Made by a program: the position numbers and the translations under genes. From Alteromonadaceae bacterium UBA2620 (lineage in GTDB: Bacteria > Pseudomonadota > Gammaproteobacteria > Enterobacterales > Alteromonadaceae): a DNA stretch of 37,944 nucleotides. Positions 8,433 to 17,085 of this stretch are shown one piece after another. The notes beneath the pieces are model-generated. The model was not told the DNA's origin and ran no database searches. It was given only the letters and a program-made list of their open reading frames with translations. The stretch is taken from NCBI GenBank assembly GCA_002339125.1, contig DDJQ01000010.1:1-37944 (forward strand). Direction: 5' to 3'. Each line of letters opens with the position of its first letter. Position 1 is the first letter of the stretch.

Positions 8433-9956
8433 TTGAGAAAGTGGCTTCCTTTAGTGCTGGTGTTATTGGCCGGCACGTCGTTAACTATGGCCTATGCCCC
8501 TTTCGATTTATGGCTGATCACGCCTGTCGCTCTGGTGGTGGCGCTACGTCAGTTACTCCTTACGGATACCCCTAAAAAAGCTTTCTGGCTGGGCTGGACC
8601 TTTGGTCTGGGCTGGTTCGGTGCCGGCATCAGTTGGGTGCACGTGAGTATTGCTGATTTTGGCGGCATGCCCCTCATCGCTTCAGTGCTGATGATGTTTT
8701 TACTCAGTGCCTACCTGGCGCTGTTTCCCGCGTTCAGTTTTTACTTTGCTAAACGGTGGGTCAAACCTGCTCTGTTGCCGCTGCTGCTCCCTGCGATCTG
8801 GTTTATCGCTGAATGGCTCAGAAGCTGGCTGCTGAGCGGTTTTCCGTGGTTATCCTTAGGTTACAGTCAGCTCGACAGTCCGCTGTCTGGTTGGCTACCT
8901 GTGCTGGGCGAAACCGGCATGACCTGGTTATTAATGACCATGGTCAGCGCGTTAGCCGTGGCCACCCTGAGCAAACAATTTTTACAGGCCATAGCCATTA
9001 CCGGCTCGGTGACCATTGCAGCGCTGCTGTTAAATACGGTTAACTGGGTTGAGCCCCAACAGCCGGTCTCTATTGGTATGGCGCAGGGTAATATCGCTCA
9101 GTCTTTGCGTTGGGTTCCCGAACAGGACGCGCCGACCATGAACACCTACCGGGAGCTGACTAACCTGGTATGGGACAACGATGTGATCATCTGGCCCGAA
9201 GCCGCTATTCCCAAACTGGAAATGCTGGCTCAGGATTTTATCACTGATATGAACGCCGAAGCCGCCCGCTACGATACGGCCATTATCACCGGTGTGGTTA
9301 ACTATAATTTTGAAAGTCAGGAAGCCTGGAACAATCTGATTGTACTGGGTAAATCCCATGCCGACGACGAACAGGGCCATTACCGTTATTTTCATGGCAA
9401 CCGCTATGCCAAGCACCACCTGTTACCCATTGGCGAGTTTGTGCCTTTTGAGGATTTACTAAGGCCGCTGGCTCCTTTGTTTGACTTACCCATGTCATCA
9501 TTTAGCCGTGGCGATTTTCAGCAGCCCAACCTGCTGGCTAATGGCCTGCACCTGGCCCCGGCCATTTGTTTTGAGATTGCCTTTCCGCGCCAGGTAAGAG
9601 CCAACCTTTACGCCGACACGGATTTTATTATTACCGTCAGCAACGACGCCTGGTTTGGTCGTTCTCATGGCCCGGCTCAACATTTACAAATTGCCCGTAT
9701 GAGAGCCAAAGAGCTGGGCATCGGCGTGATCCGCTCTACCAACAACGGTATATCGGCCTTTATCGACCATCGGGGTAAAGTGGTTGCGCAGTTGCCGCAG
9801 TTTGAAACTGCCGCTCTATCAGCCAAGTTACCAACCGTTTCCGGCAGCACGCCTTATCGTCAATGGGGCGATTTCCCGCTGTGGCTGTTTACCGGTTTAA
9901 CCGGGCTGGTTTTCCTCATTTTGAAACTGCGCGAGCGCGGTGCTCAGAGCAACTGA
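8433..9956 (+). CDS. lnt: apolipoprotein N-acyltransferase
   Basis: Inner-membrane enzyme that adds the third acyl chain to the N-terminal cysteine of lipoproteins, the last step before Lol sorting. The 507-aa protein has several N-terminal transmembrane helices, then a periplasmic nitrilase-fold domain (about residues 210-480) and a final helix. The catalytic triad is visible: Glu256 in IIWPEAAIP, Lys327 in RYAKHHLLPIGEF and Cys379 in APAICFE. The start is a TTG with GGAG eight bases upstream, four bases after the ybeX stop. Several lipoproteins in this window would be its substrates. Confidence 0.96.
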   Translation: MRKWLPLVLVLLAGTSLTMAYAPFDLWLITPVALVVALRQLLLTDTPKKAFWLGWTFGLGWFGAGISWVHVSIADFGGMPLIASVLMMFLLSAYLALFPAFSFYFAKRWVKPALLPLLLPAIWFIAEWLRSWLLSGFPWLSLGYSQLDSPLSGWLPVLGETGMTWLLMTMVSALAVATLSKQFLQAIAITGSVTIAALLLNTVNWVEPQQPVSIGMAQGNIAQSLRWVPEQDAPTMNTYRELTNLVWDNDVIIWPEAAIPKLEMLAQDFITDMNAEAARYDTAIITGVVNYNFESQEAWNNLIVLGKSHADDEQGHYRYFHGNRYAKHHLLPIGEFVPFEDLLRPLAPLFDLPMSSFSRGDFQQPNLLANGLHLAPAICFEIAFPRQVRANLYADTDFIITVSNDAWFGRSHGPAQHLQIARMRAKELGIGVIRSTNNGISAFIDHRGKVVAQLPQFETAALSAKLPTVSGSTPYRQWGDFPLWLFTGLTGLVFLILKLRERGAQSN

Positions 9957-9980
9957 GATTTCCTCGCTCAATAGCGCCGC

Positions 9981-9994
9981 TTAATCGCGATTAA
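9981..9994. promoter_or_regulatory. 14-bp palindrome upstream of the amidohydrolase
   Basis: TTAATCGCGATTAA is a perfect palindrome in the 101-bp gap between lnt and the amidohydrolase gene, 64 bases before the start codon. It could be an operator; no cognate regulator is adjacent. Confidence 0.3.
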
Positions 9995-10057
9995 CCTATT
10001 CCTTGCGCCGGCTAACTGCTAGTTTCTACCTTAAGCTTTATCACTCCTGGGTATTCA

Positions 10058-11332
10058 ATGAAAACGATAATAACACTCCTTGCACTGACGCTTGGCGCAT
10101 CTGCCGCGTGTGCTAAAACCACAGTACTGACCGCCGACCGTATGATCGACGTCGAAAATGGCAAGCTGATTACTAATGCTGTAGTAGTCATGGAAGACAA
10201 TACTATAGTGGCTGCCGGAACCAAGCGTTCGGTAACGATTCCCTCTGATGCAGAAGTGATGGAACTGGGCGATTACACGTTGATGCCCGGACTAATGGAT
10301 ATGCACGTTCACCTTACCTCTGACGCCACTAAACACGGCTATAAACGTCTGGCGGATTCCTTGCCGCGTGTCACGCTGACCGGTGTAAAACATGCCGAAG
10401 CCACGCTTATGGCAGGCTTTACCACAGTGCGTAACGTTGGTGCCCCCGGCTTTGCCGATGTGGCCTTAAGAGACGCCATTAACGATGGCGACATACAAGG
10501 GCCACGGATGTTTGTATCGGGCCCGTCGCTGGGCGTAACCGGCGGGCACTGCGACAATAACCTGCTGCCTTATGAATTTCATAGCGTGAGTGAAGGCGTA
10601 GCAGACGGTCCCTGGGCAGTTCGTGAAATTGTGCGTCGCAATATTAAATACGGCGCTACGGTAATTAAATTCTGTGGCACCGGCGGTGTATTGTCGAAAG
10701 GCACCAAAGTGGGTGTGCAGCAATACACCTTCGAGGAAATGCAGGCGCTGGTAGACGAAGCCCACATGCGCGGCTTAACCGTTGCCACGCATGCACATGG
10801 TACCAGTGGCATTAAAACAGCCATTAAAGCCGGTGTCGACTCGGTAGAGCACGTTAGTTTACTGGATGAGGTAGGCATTGAACTGGCGCTCGAGCATGGC
10901 ACCTATTTCTCGATGGATATTTACGTTACCGAGTATATTTTAAGTGAAGGCGAAAAAGCCGGCATCTTAGAAGAAAGCCTCGCTAAAGAGCGTATTGTGG
11001 GCAAGCGTCAGCGTGAAAACTTTCAGAAAGCGGTGAAGGCTGGAGTGAAAATGGTGTTTGGTTCGGATGCCGGGGTTTACCCTCACGGCGACAATGGCAA
11101 GCAGTTTGCCCGCATGGTGCGCTTTGGTATGACGCCAATGCAGGCGATTCAGGCGGCTACCATTCATCCGGCAACACTGCTTAAACAACAAGAAACGTTA
11201 GGCAGTATCAGTGCCGGTAAAAAAGCCGATATTGTGGGCGTAAAAGGTAACCCGCTGGATGATATTTCGCTGCTCGAAAACGTTGGCCTGGTGGTTAAAG
11301 ATGGCCATATTGTAAAATCCGTAGCAATGTAA
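10058..11332 (+). CDS. exported metal-dependent amidohydrolase (imidazolonepropionase/prolidase-like)
   Basis: 424-aa member of the amidohydrolase superfamily with a signal peptide (about residues 1-19, ending SAACA), so it probably acts in the periplasm. The TIM-barrel metal ligands are visible: HVHL (His83, His85), Lys204 in VIKFCGTGG (candidate carboxylated lysine), His245 in THAHG, His265 in EHVSL and Asp337 in GSDAG. Characterised relatives hydrolyse Xaa-Pro or other N-acyl dipeptides; the substrate here is not decidable by motif. The HDNG-type C-terminal composite sheet is also present (SAGKKADIVGVKGNPLDD). Transcribed alone, with a terminator behind it. Confidence 0.87.
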   Translation: MKTIITLLALTLGASAACAKTTVLTADRMIDVENGKLITNAVVVMEDNTIVAAGTKRSVTIPSDAEVMELGDYTLMPGLMDMHVHLTSDATKHGYKRLADSLPRVTLTGVKHAEATLMAGFTTVRNVGAPGFADVALRDAINDGDIQGPRMFVSGPSLGVTGGHCDNNLLPYEFHSVSEGVADGPWAVREIVRRNIKYGATVIKFCGTGGVLSKGTKVGVQQYTFEEMQALVDEAHMRGLTVATHAHGTSGIKTAIKAGVDSVEHVSLLDEVGIELALEHGTYFSMDIYVTEYILSEGEKAGILEESLAKERIVGKRQRENFQKAVKAGVKMVFGSDAGVYPHGDNGKQFARMVRFGMTPMQAIQAATIHPATLLKQQETLGSISAGKKADIVGVKGNPLDDISLLENVGLVVKDGHIVKSVAM

Positions 11333-11362
11333 CCTGCTAATTTTAAATCGATTTTGAAAAAC

Positions 11363-11388
11363 CCCGCTTAAAAAAGCGGGATTTTTTT
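11363..11388 (+). terminator. rho-independent terminator after the amidohydrolase
   Basis: The 7-bp stem CCCGCTT (11363-11369) / AAGCGGG (11374-11380) has an AAAA loop and a run of seven T at 11382-11388. Confidence 0.92.
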
Positions 11389-11398
11389 ATGCACACTA

Positions 11399-11421
11399 TT
11401 GAAAAAGAACCAGCTGCACAT
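11399..11421 (+). promoter_or_regulatory. possible sigma-32 (heat-shock) promoter of ibpA
   Basis: TTGAAA (11399-11404), an 11-base gap and GCACAT (11416-11421) loosely match the sigma-32 pattern TTGAAA / CCCCAT, with two mismatches in the -10 half. The spacing is at the short end. It is a candidate only because an ibpA-type gene would be expected to have such a promoter. Confidence 0.3.
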
Positions 11422-11461
11422 ATCTCTTTTACTGTCGGGGCTTAATGATAAGGCCGACACA

Positions 11462-11485
11462 ACCATCGCCGCTAAGCGGGATGGT
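11462..11485 (+). other. leader hairpin upstream of the ROSE-like element
   Basis: In the ibpA leader, ACCATC (11462-11467) pairs with GATGGT (11480-11485), and CCGC (11469-11472) with GCGG (11476-11479), around a TAA loop with one bulged G (11468). ROSE-type leaders usually begin with such a stable stem-loop. Confidence 0.5.
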
Positions 11486-11503
11486 GTTAAACCTAACTTT
11501 ACA

Positions 11504-11526
11504 TATTGCTTAATTGCGAGGATATG
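11504..11526 (+). promoter_or_regulatory. ROSE-like RNA thermometer stem at the ibpA start
   Basis: TTGCT (11506-11510) faces the Shine-Dalgarno AGGAT (11519-11523). The pairs are U11510-A11519, C11509-G11520, a G11508/G11521 opposition and U11507-A11522. The stem can extend through U11506-A11524, A11505-U11525 and a U/G pair if U11523 bulges. The U(U/C)GCU anti-Shine-Dalgarno with a G opposite G is the hallmark of ROSE elements known in ibpA leaders. Melting on heat shock would free the ribosome binding site. The pairing is seen in sequence; function is inferred. Confidence 0.6.
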
Positions 11527-11529
11527 ACT

Positions 11530-11985
11530 ATGCGTACTATCGATCTATCTCCACTTTACCGTTCTTTTATTGGTTTTGACCGTTTGGCATCCATGATTGA
11601 TGCAGCTTCCCAAAACGGTAATCAAACCACTTATCCGCCTTACAACATTGAGTTACTGGGCGAAGACAAATACCGAATCAGCATGGCCGTAGCCGGCTTC
11701 AGCAAAGACGATGTGACCATCGAGGTGCTGGAAAACGCGCTGACTGTGGCCGGTAAAAAAGAAGCCGAGGAAAGCCAGGATGAGGAACAAAAACGTCAGT
11801 TCCTGCATAAAGGCATTTCTGAACGCAACTTTGAACGTAAGTTCCACTTAGGCGACCACGTAAAAGTAACCGGTGCTAATCTGGAACACGGGCTACTCAA
11901 TATCGACCTGGAACGCGAAATTCCGGAAGAGAAAAAGCCCCGCCAAATTGAAATTGGCAGCGCATTACTGGAAAACAAACAGTAA
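11530..11985 (+). CDS. ibpA: small heat-shock protein, IbpA-like Hsp20
   Basis: 151-aa ATP-independent chaperone that binds unfolding proteins on heat stress and hands them to the DnaK/ClpB system. The N-terminus MRTIDLSPLYRSFIGFDRLA is typical of IbpA. The alpha-crystallin domain spans about residues 33-125, with the EKYRISMAVAGF-like entry (DKYRISMAVAGF), and the C-terminal tail has the family I-x-I-type region near PRQIEIG. I chose the ATG at 11530 over the ATG at 11524 and over an upstream codon at 11506 because GAGGA (11518-11522) is correctly spaced only for 11530. Confidence 0.93.
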   Translation: MRTIDLSPLYRSFIGFDRLASMIDAASQNGNQTTYPPYNIELLGEDKYRISMAVAGFSKDDVTIEVLENALTVAGKKEAEESQDEEQKRQFLHKGISERNFERKFHLGDHVKVTGANLEHGLLNIDLEREIPEEKKPRQIEIGSALLENKQ

Positions 11986-12009
11986 CCACTAAGACATTAT
12001 CTCCCTGCT

Positions 12010-12036
12010 AAGCGGCGCTAAATGCGCCGCTTTTTT
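12010..12036 (+). terminator. rho-independent terminator after ibpA
   Basis: The GC-rich stem AGCGGCGC (12011-12018) / GCGCCGCT (12024-12031) has a TAAAT loop and continues into a six-base T-run (12031-12036). Confidence 0.93.
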
Positions 12037-12131
12037 ATTGCTTGTCCTCTAGTGACTCGTATCTGAGTTGACTATCCGATTTTGGGAAGCACTTATTTAT
12101 TACGACCTGCTATTTTCATCACAGTATCTGC

Positions 12132-12473
12132 TTAGCTATTGAGAAACATGATTGTTAACAACATACAGCTAACGCCGAAAATAATGCCCACGGCAACACG
12201 GTGTATCAGAGGGTAATTATTAACTGTCAGAACGGCGCCATAAGCAACTCCGCTTGATATCCATATTGCTAAAAGAACGCCGGGAATAGTTAGTGTAAAG
12301 GAGCCTGCAACCAACATTATCACACCAACAATAAGTAGTGTTTCCACAAAAGTTGCCAGAAAGGCGATAGAATTATCACGTTTATCTTTTGGGGTTTTAT
12401 GGAGGTACCAATTAATCAGAAATCCCCCACGGGTTAAGCTATTTAAAAAGTAATTAGTACGTTCAGTTGTCAT
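12132..12473 (-). CDS. small membrane protein of unknown function
   Basis: 113-aa hypothetical protein not recognised as a named family. After a polar N-terminus of about 40 residues (MTTERTNYFLNSLTRGG, then a KTPKDKRDN patch), three hydrophobic segments follow (about residues 38-58, 61-80 and 89-111), so it is probably an inner-membrane protein. The ATG has AAGGAAG about eight bases upstream. It stands alone, 165 bases from the next gene on the same strand. Confidence 0.6.
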   Translation of the reverse strand: MTTERTNYFLNSLTRGGFLINWYLHKTPKDKRDNSIAFLATFVETLLIVGVIMLVAGSFTLTIPGVLLAIWISSGVAYGAVLTVNNYPLIHRVAVGIIFGVSCMLLTIMFLNS

Positions 12474-12638
12474 GATTGCGCTTCCTTGTAATCGCTAAAA
12501 GATACAACTTACTGATGATTATAGTCGATTCGGGATTTACCTGTTATCCAGACAAGCATTGTTCAAAAAGAGAACAGCGTCAACCCAAAAGGCGTTCAGA
12601 TTTAGCCTCGCCCGACTTTTGAGAACATCAGACTAAAC

Positions 12639-15600
12639 CTAATCTGCCTGCAACGACAATTCCACACTGCTCGACTGAGACTGCAGATGCTCCCGACTGT
12701 TAAGTAAAAACAGGCGACCGGCTTCTATGTCGGCCTGATTTACCAGGAAGGCTTTAACTCGTTTGCCACGTTCCTGAGCCAGTGCGGCCAGCTCGCTCTC
12801 GGGAATGGTAATACTGTCTCTCAAGCGATTGTACATCGCAATATGCAGGGCTCGCGTCACCTGTTGTTCGGTGACGGGTTCCTCATTATTATTTTGCAAT
12901 TGCGCCCGGATCCGCTGCTGTTCGTCCTGCACCGAATCTGAAAATGTTTCGCTAAACAGGGTTTCCAGCGTACTCGCTAACGGCCCCTCAAGGGGCACAT
13001 TACTGGCAGAGAAGTTATCCGGTAAAGCATCCTGTGCACTGCGCTCAAGAAGTTGTTGGTGTAGTTGCGCCACCGCCAATTCCCGGGCGTCGCTCACCGC
13101 ATCGACGGTGCCCTCAATACTCACCCGCAAACCCGGTCGCTTATTCAGCGCTTCAGCCAGCGTAGTGAGGCGTTGTGTAGCTTGTTCATCGAGTGAATCC
13201 TGGCCTGCGGTGAAATCGACCCGGTTAAGTTCATCCTCACTGCCCACCAGGCTGGCCAGAAAGGTAAACGGCGCGGTCACGGCTTTGGTTATAAGGTTGC
13301 CCAGGGCATTTAAAATAATCGAGCCAAAACTGAAATCCGGATTATCCAGATCGCCAGACACCTCAAGGCCGAGATCGATCACCCCGTCGTTATCCTGCAG
13401 TAACGCTACAGCCAGGCCCAGTGGCAAACTCAGCGCCTGCTCCGAATCACTTTTTCTGCCCAGCGTAAGCTGATCAATCACCACGTGATTATTGCCATCA
13501 AGCTCACTGTTTTGCACCTTGTATCGAACATCCAAAGACAACAGCCCTTTATCGATGTAATAGCCCATATAAGTGCCTGAATAAGGGTTCACCGAGGTGA
13601 GCTCAGCGCCCTCAACGGCAAAATCCAGGTCGAGGAACAGCTCTTCCAGCAAGGGGTTAAGCTCGCCTTTGAGGGACACCGGCGCATAGCTGTCTATCTT
13701 GCCGTTAATGGCAACCTTTGCAGCACTTCCCGCATCGGAGGTGAGTTGCTCAATAGAACCGTTTAGCGATTCAATACTTGAAGCAAACTGTGGTGTTAAG
13801 GACTCATCAGCAAAATAAGCACTGCCGTTATTAAGATTAATGGCCGCGATACTGATTGCTAGCGAAGAGCCTTCAGCTTCGCCAGTTACTGACGTATCAA
13901 CCGAGTCTCCTTCAGCTTCTCCGTTTTCTGGCGTATTAACAGAGCCTTCTTTAGCGTCACCGACTTCCGATGCGTTTTCAGAAGAAGATTCACCACTACG
14001 GATAATCGCACCGATATTGGTTCGTTTTTGCTCGTCGATAAGGATTTTCGCGTAGGGCTCGATAATATTAACCGAGGCCATATCCAGCGTATTGTCGGCA
14101 AGACTGAAGCGTAGATCGGCTACGTCCAGGGATTGCCATTTAACTAACGGCTCGTAGTGCAGTCCATCCAGAATGGTCAGGTTATCAACGGTTGCATCAC
14201 CACTCACCAGTAGCGTTTTACCGCTCTCTGCAACTTCGTAGCGGGTAGTGGCAGACAGTGCTCCCTCAGATAAGGATAAGTTAACGAAAGGCGTTAGATA
14301 CGACTGCACCTGTGACAGCGCGATATCCGAGAGTGTAAGCTCACCGACTACAGCCTGCGTTGCCAGATCAGCACTGCCGCGAGTAACTAATTCACCCTGG
14401 GCATTCTCCGGTATAGCCTGAGAATTACCGCTGATAGCCAGTGCAACTTCATAGTCAACCGGCGTTGAAAAGTGACTGTCTATTTCGCTGGTTGTCAGCG
14501 TAATCGGATGAACCCGCCAGTACATGCTCTGTGCAACGGCTTTATCGTGAAGTTGGACATCTCCCTCGCTAATCGCCAGCTCACCCAGCACCACCTGCCA
14601 GGCAGTTGTTTCCTCTGGCTGCGGGTTATCTTCAGGTTCCGCGTTATTTTGTGCTATTCCGGCTGGCATCAGCAGACTAACCAAATCCAGCCCGTCATTG
14701 TCGTAAACGCCGTTGATATAAGGCGCTTCAAGCTTCAAGCCAGCAATATCCACCCGCTGTGAATCTGTATCGAGACGCATATCAGTTAAGCTAAACCTCT
14801 CCAGCGCAATGCGTTGACGGGTTGTATCAGACAGCGCCAGTGAATGAACAGCCAGTTGACCGTCATTTGCCCTGAAGCGAAAGCCTTGCTCCGTTTCCCT
14901 CACCTCATAACCTACTGAGAAATCCAATGTCCCATCGGTTAACCGCGCTTTGATGATGTCATCAGACAGCGGCCATAGCGGTGGCAGGGCTAGTTTCTTA
15001 ATCACCACTTTGCCGGTAAGGGCCAGTGGTGCCAGTTGAAACAGACCATCCACGTACACCGTGCCGCCTTCGGTAGTCGTTACATTCACCTGATACAGAT
15101 TATCCGAGCTGCCTTGTTCCTCGCTTCGTGCGTTATCCGAAATGGTTGCGTGGGTATCCAGATTAGCCAGCTCCAGCGCCAGGTCGGGATAAACCAGTTC
15201 GGCACCGCTGACCCGGTCAAAGACTTCTACTTTGCCATCCGCTACATTTAACAATCCGAGTCGCAGGTGCGGGATGCCGCTTTCATCGCCCGCCCCTTCT
15301 TCTGCTTCCTCGGGCGAACTTTGTGACTGAATATGCCGAATGATATCTGAAAAGTTGAACTCCGTGGTTTCACCGCCCTGCTCGCGAGTTAACCGCGCGT
15401 AAGGGCCGTTTAAATAGAAATGCTCAAGGGTTGGCGTAAAGGTTAATAAGGTGCGCCAGAATGCCGCATCGGCCTCCAGTTGAGAAAAGCGCACAAAGTC
15501 GTTCCGTTGATCTGCCTCTGCAATGCTAAAGTTAGTTACGCGTATTCGTAGCAAAAAGGGATTAATCGAGATGGCTTCAACGGTCACTTCACGCCCGAGG

Positions 15601-15761
15601 CTTTGCGATAACGCCGCCGGCAATTTCGAGGTTAATACATACGGCGTCACCAGCCCCAGTAACAATGCATACAGCAAATAGGCCAGCAGACACCACTCAC
15701 TTGCACGCAACCAGCGCGGCTGCTGGTGATAACCTTTTCGCCAGGTATTAAGCTTGCTCAT
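12639..15761 (-). CDS. DUF748 / AsmA-like envelope protein
   Basis: 1040-aa protein with one N-terminal transmembrane helix (about residues 25-44) and a long periplasmic body. This body is made of repeated beta-rich segments typical of DUF748 and the wider AsmA-like superfamily. AsmA-like proteins form bridge-like lipid conduits between the inner and outer membranes, so a role in envelope lipid transport or integrity is plausible but not proven for DUF748. Near residues 595-635 is a low-complexity acidic Ser/Glu/Gly linker with three imperfect repeats of GEAEG-type units. The last 200 residues contain an OmpA-like-looking segment (TLAEALNKRPGLRVSIEGTV). AGGA ten bases before the ATG is a weak ribosome site. 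Confidence 0.8.
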   Translation of the reverse strand: MSKLNTWRKGYHQQPRWLRASEWCLLAYLLYALLLGLVTPYVLTSKLPAALSQSLGREVTVEAISINPFLLRIRVTNFSIAEADQRNDFVRFSQLEADAAFWRTLLTFTPTLEHFYLNGPYARLTREQGGETTEFNFSDIIRHIQSQSSPEEAEEGAGDESGIPHLRLGLLNVADGKVEVFDRVSGAELVYPDLALELANLDTHATISDNARSEEQGSSDNLYQVNVTTTEGGTVYVDGLFQLAPLALTGKVVIKKLALPPLWPLSDDIIKARLTDGTLDFSVGYEVRETEQGFRFRANDGQLAVHSLALSDTTRQRIALERFSLTDMRLDTDSQRVDIAGLKLEAPYINGVYDNDGLDLVSLLMPAGIAQNNAEPEDNPQPEETTAWQVVLGELAISEGDVQLHDKAVAQSMYWRVHPITLTTSEIDSHFSTPVDYEVALAISGNSQAIPENAQGELVTRGSADLATQAVVGELTLSDIALSQVQSYLTPFVNLSLSEGALSATTRYEVAESGKTLLVSGDATVDNLTILDGLHYEPLVKWQSLDVADLRFSLADNTLDMASVNIIEPYAKILIDEQKRTNIGAIIRSGESSSENASEVGDAKEGSVNTPENGEAEGDSVDTSVTGEAEGSSLAISIAAINLNNGSAYFADESLTPQFASSIESLNGSIEQLTSDAGSAAKVAINGKIDSYAPVSLKGELNPLLEELFLDLDFAVEGAELTSVNPYSGTYMGYYIDKGLLSLDVRYKVQNSELDGNNHVVIDQLTLGRKSDSEQALSLPLGLAVALLQDNDGVIDLGLEVSGDLDNPDFSFGSIILNALGNLITKAVTAPFTFLASLVGSEDELNRVDFTAGQDSLDEQATQRLTTLAEALNKRPGLRVSIEGTVDAVSDARELAVAQLHQQLLERSAQDALPDNFSASNVPLEGPLASTLETLFSETFSDSVQDEQQRIRAQLQNNNEEPVTEQQVTRALHIAMYNRLRDSITIPESELAALAQERGKRVKAFLVNQADIEAGRLFLLNSREHLQSQSSSVELSLQAD

Positions 15762-15918
15762 AAAAAATCCATTCCTGATTGCTCCCGTTGCGACTCTCTG
15801 CGGCGCTGTTGCCTGTCACAGTAGCAGTTAAATATCCGGCTCACAATTTGCCAGGCTACGTCCGGGTGTCACACCGCCCTTGCGGATCATTTAGTAGTCC
15901 CAAACTGGCAAAAGTTAG

Positions 15919-16446
15919 CTAATTAATAATCTGAAGTTTCGGCCATTTCTCTAACCATTGCTTGCTGGCTATGCGTTGTTCGAATACCTCTTTACTACGC
16001 AGCGGATTGTGAGTGAGTTTACCCTCAAGCAAAGACTGAACCCCAAAAGGCGCAGCCAACTCCAGTTGATTGTTGTAATTCAGGCGCACGCCCACCGCCG
16101 TCTCTTTTTCCGGCCAGTAGCGCATGGCATCAGTACTGTTTTGATAAGCCGGGTCGTGATTGCGATGGTGCATCACGGCCTGATTTTTAACCTGCCAGTT
16201 AACATCAGGCAACATATTGGCCAGTTTCTTTTCGATGTCTTCCGGCGCTGAGTGTTGCTGCTTGTCATAATAAATAACATCCACATCGTTGAGCGGTGTA
16301 AGTGGATAGTCGTGCAAAGCATCCCATACCATATTGCGCACAAACCCGGCGGCAATAAAACAATCCGGCAACTGCAGTGCCCGCACCGCCTGTAATAGCC
16401 GCATCCTCTGTTTATCCCGGCGTAGCATGGCTTCAATAGTTTTCAT
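15919..16446 (-). CDS. nucleotidyltransferase-fold protein (COG3575 type)
   Basis: 175-aa protein of the NTP_transf_6 (DUF925) group, with a minimal nucleotidyltransferase fold. GFVRNMVWD (residues 34-42) and NDVDVIYYD (residues 53-61) resemble the G-[GS/N] and DxD active-site motifs, with Asp54 and Asp56 as candidate metal ligands. Substrate and biological role are unknown. It starts eight bases after the stop of the membrane-protein gene upstream, so the two are probably cotranscribed. Confidence 0.75.
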   Translation of the reverse strand: MKTIEAMLRRDKQRMRLLQAVRALQLPDCFIAAGFVRNMVWDALHDYPLTPLNDVDVIYYDKQQHSAPEDIEKKLANMLPDVNWQVKNQAVMHHRNHDPAYQNSTDAMRYWPEKETAVGVRLNYNNQLELAAPFGVQSLLEGKLTHNPLRSKEVFEQRIASKQWLEKWPKLQIIN

Positions 16447-16454
16447 GGGGCACC

Positions 16455-16898
16455 CTATCGGCTGTCACAACCTAACTCTTTAAACAACTGTGCTCTTTGT
16501 GCTGAGGATATCGCATAGTAACTAAAGTGAATATCCTGGCCCTTGTGATTACAAAGCCGGACTTGTTTTGGGTACCCCGAATTGATTTTACACCCACCAA
16601 AGTGTTGTCTTTCAATGGTGCGTTTACGGCCGAATTCGGTGACTGTCAGCTGATCATGATTAATAGCAATACTAAATGGCTCAACGCGTCCGGTGCCACT
16701 ATTGAACAGCAGTAACCACAGCGCAAAAGCCAGATTAAAGCCAATGAGCAACACCGCCGATTGCCACAAACTGGCCCGAGAGTCATCGCCAAAAGTCACA
16801 ACCAGCGCCACAGCACTGAGTTGCGGCACCGCATACAATAAGAAGTGCACATATAAGCGGTTAAAAAATCCCTGTCGATCGCTTTGTTTATATTCCAT
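16455..16898 (-). CDS. membrane protein with C-terminal soluble domain, unknown function
   Basis: 147-aa hypothetical protein. Two hydrophobic segments (about residues 17-37 and 45-66) are followed by a soluble region of about 75 residues rich in beta strands (SIAINHDQLTVTEFGRKRTI, then GGCKINSGYPKQVRLCN). The layout recalls small two-helix proteins with a PH-like cytosolic domain, but I do not recognise the family. It is the first gene of a probable two-gene unit with the nucleotidyltransferase-fold protein. AAAGA precedes its ATG. Confidence 0.6.
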   Translation of the reverse strand: MEYKQSDRQGFFNRLYVHFLLYAVPQLSAVALVVTFGDDSRASLWQSAVLLIGFNLAFALWLLLFNSGTGRVEPFSIAINHDQLTVTEFGRKRTIERQHFGGCKINSGYPKQVRLCNHKGQDIHFSYYAISSAQRAQLFKELGCDSR

Positions 16899-17085
16899 TA
16901 ATTATCTTTCTGACAAACACACTTTATGCAATACCTATCCTAATCTTTTAGTGAGTTTTAGAATAGCTCACGCAGATTTTCGCTCTAACTACCGATAAAG
17001 TAGCTAAATTACACTCAACCCCTGATGCAGAATAGTTTACACTGGTTCCATTATTTAATCCTCCAGTAACCAACAGGAAAACAAA

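Noticed and set aside
12805..13473. 222-codon plus-strand ORF
   Set aside because: It is the shadow of the DUF748 gene on the other strand, with Ser/Arg/Cys-rich, non-protein-like composition.
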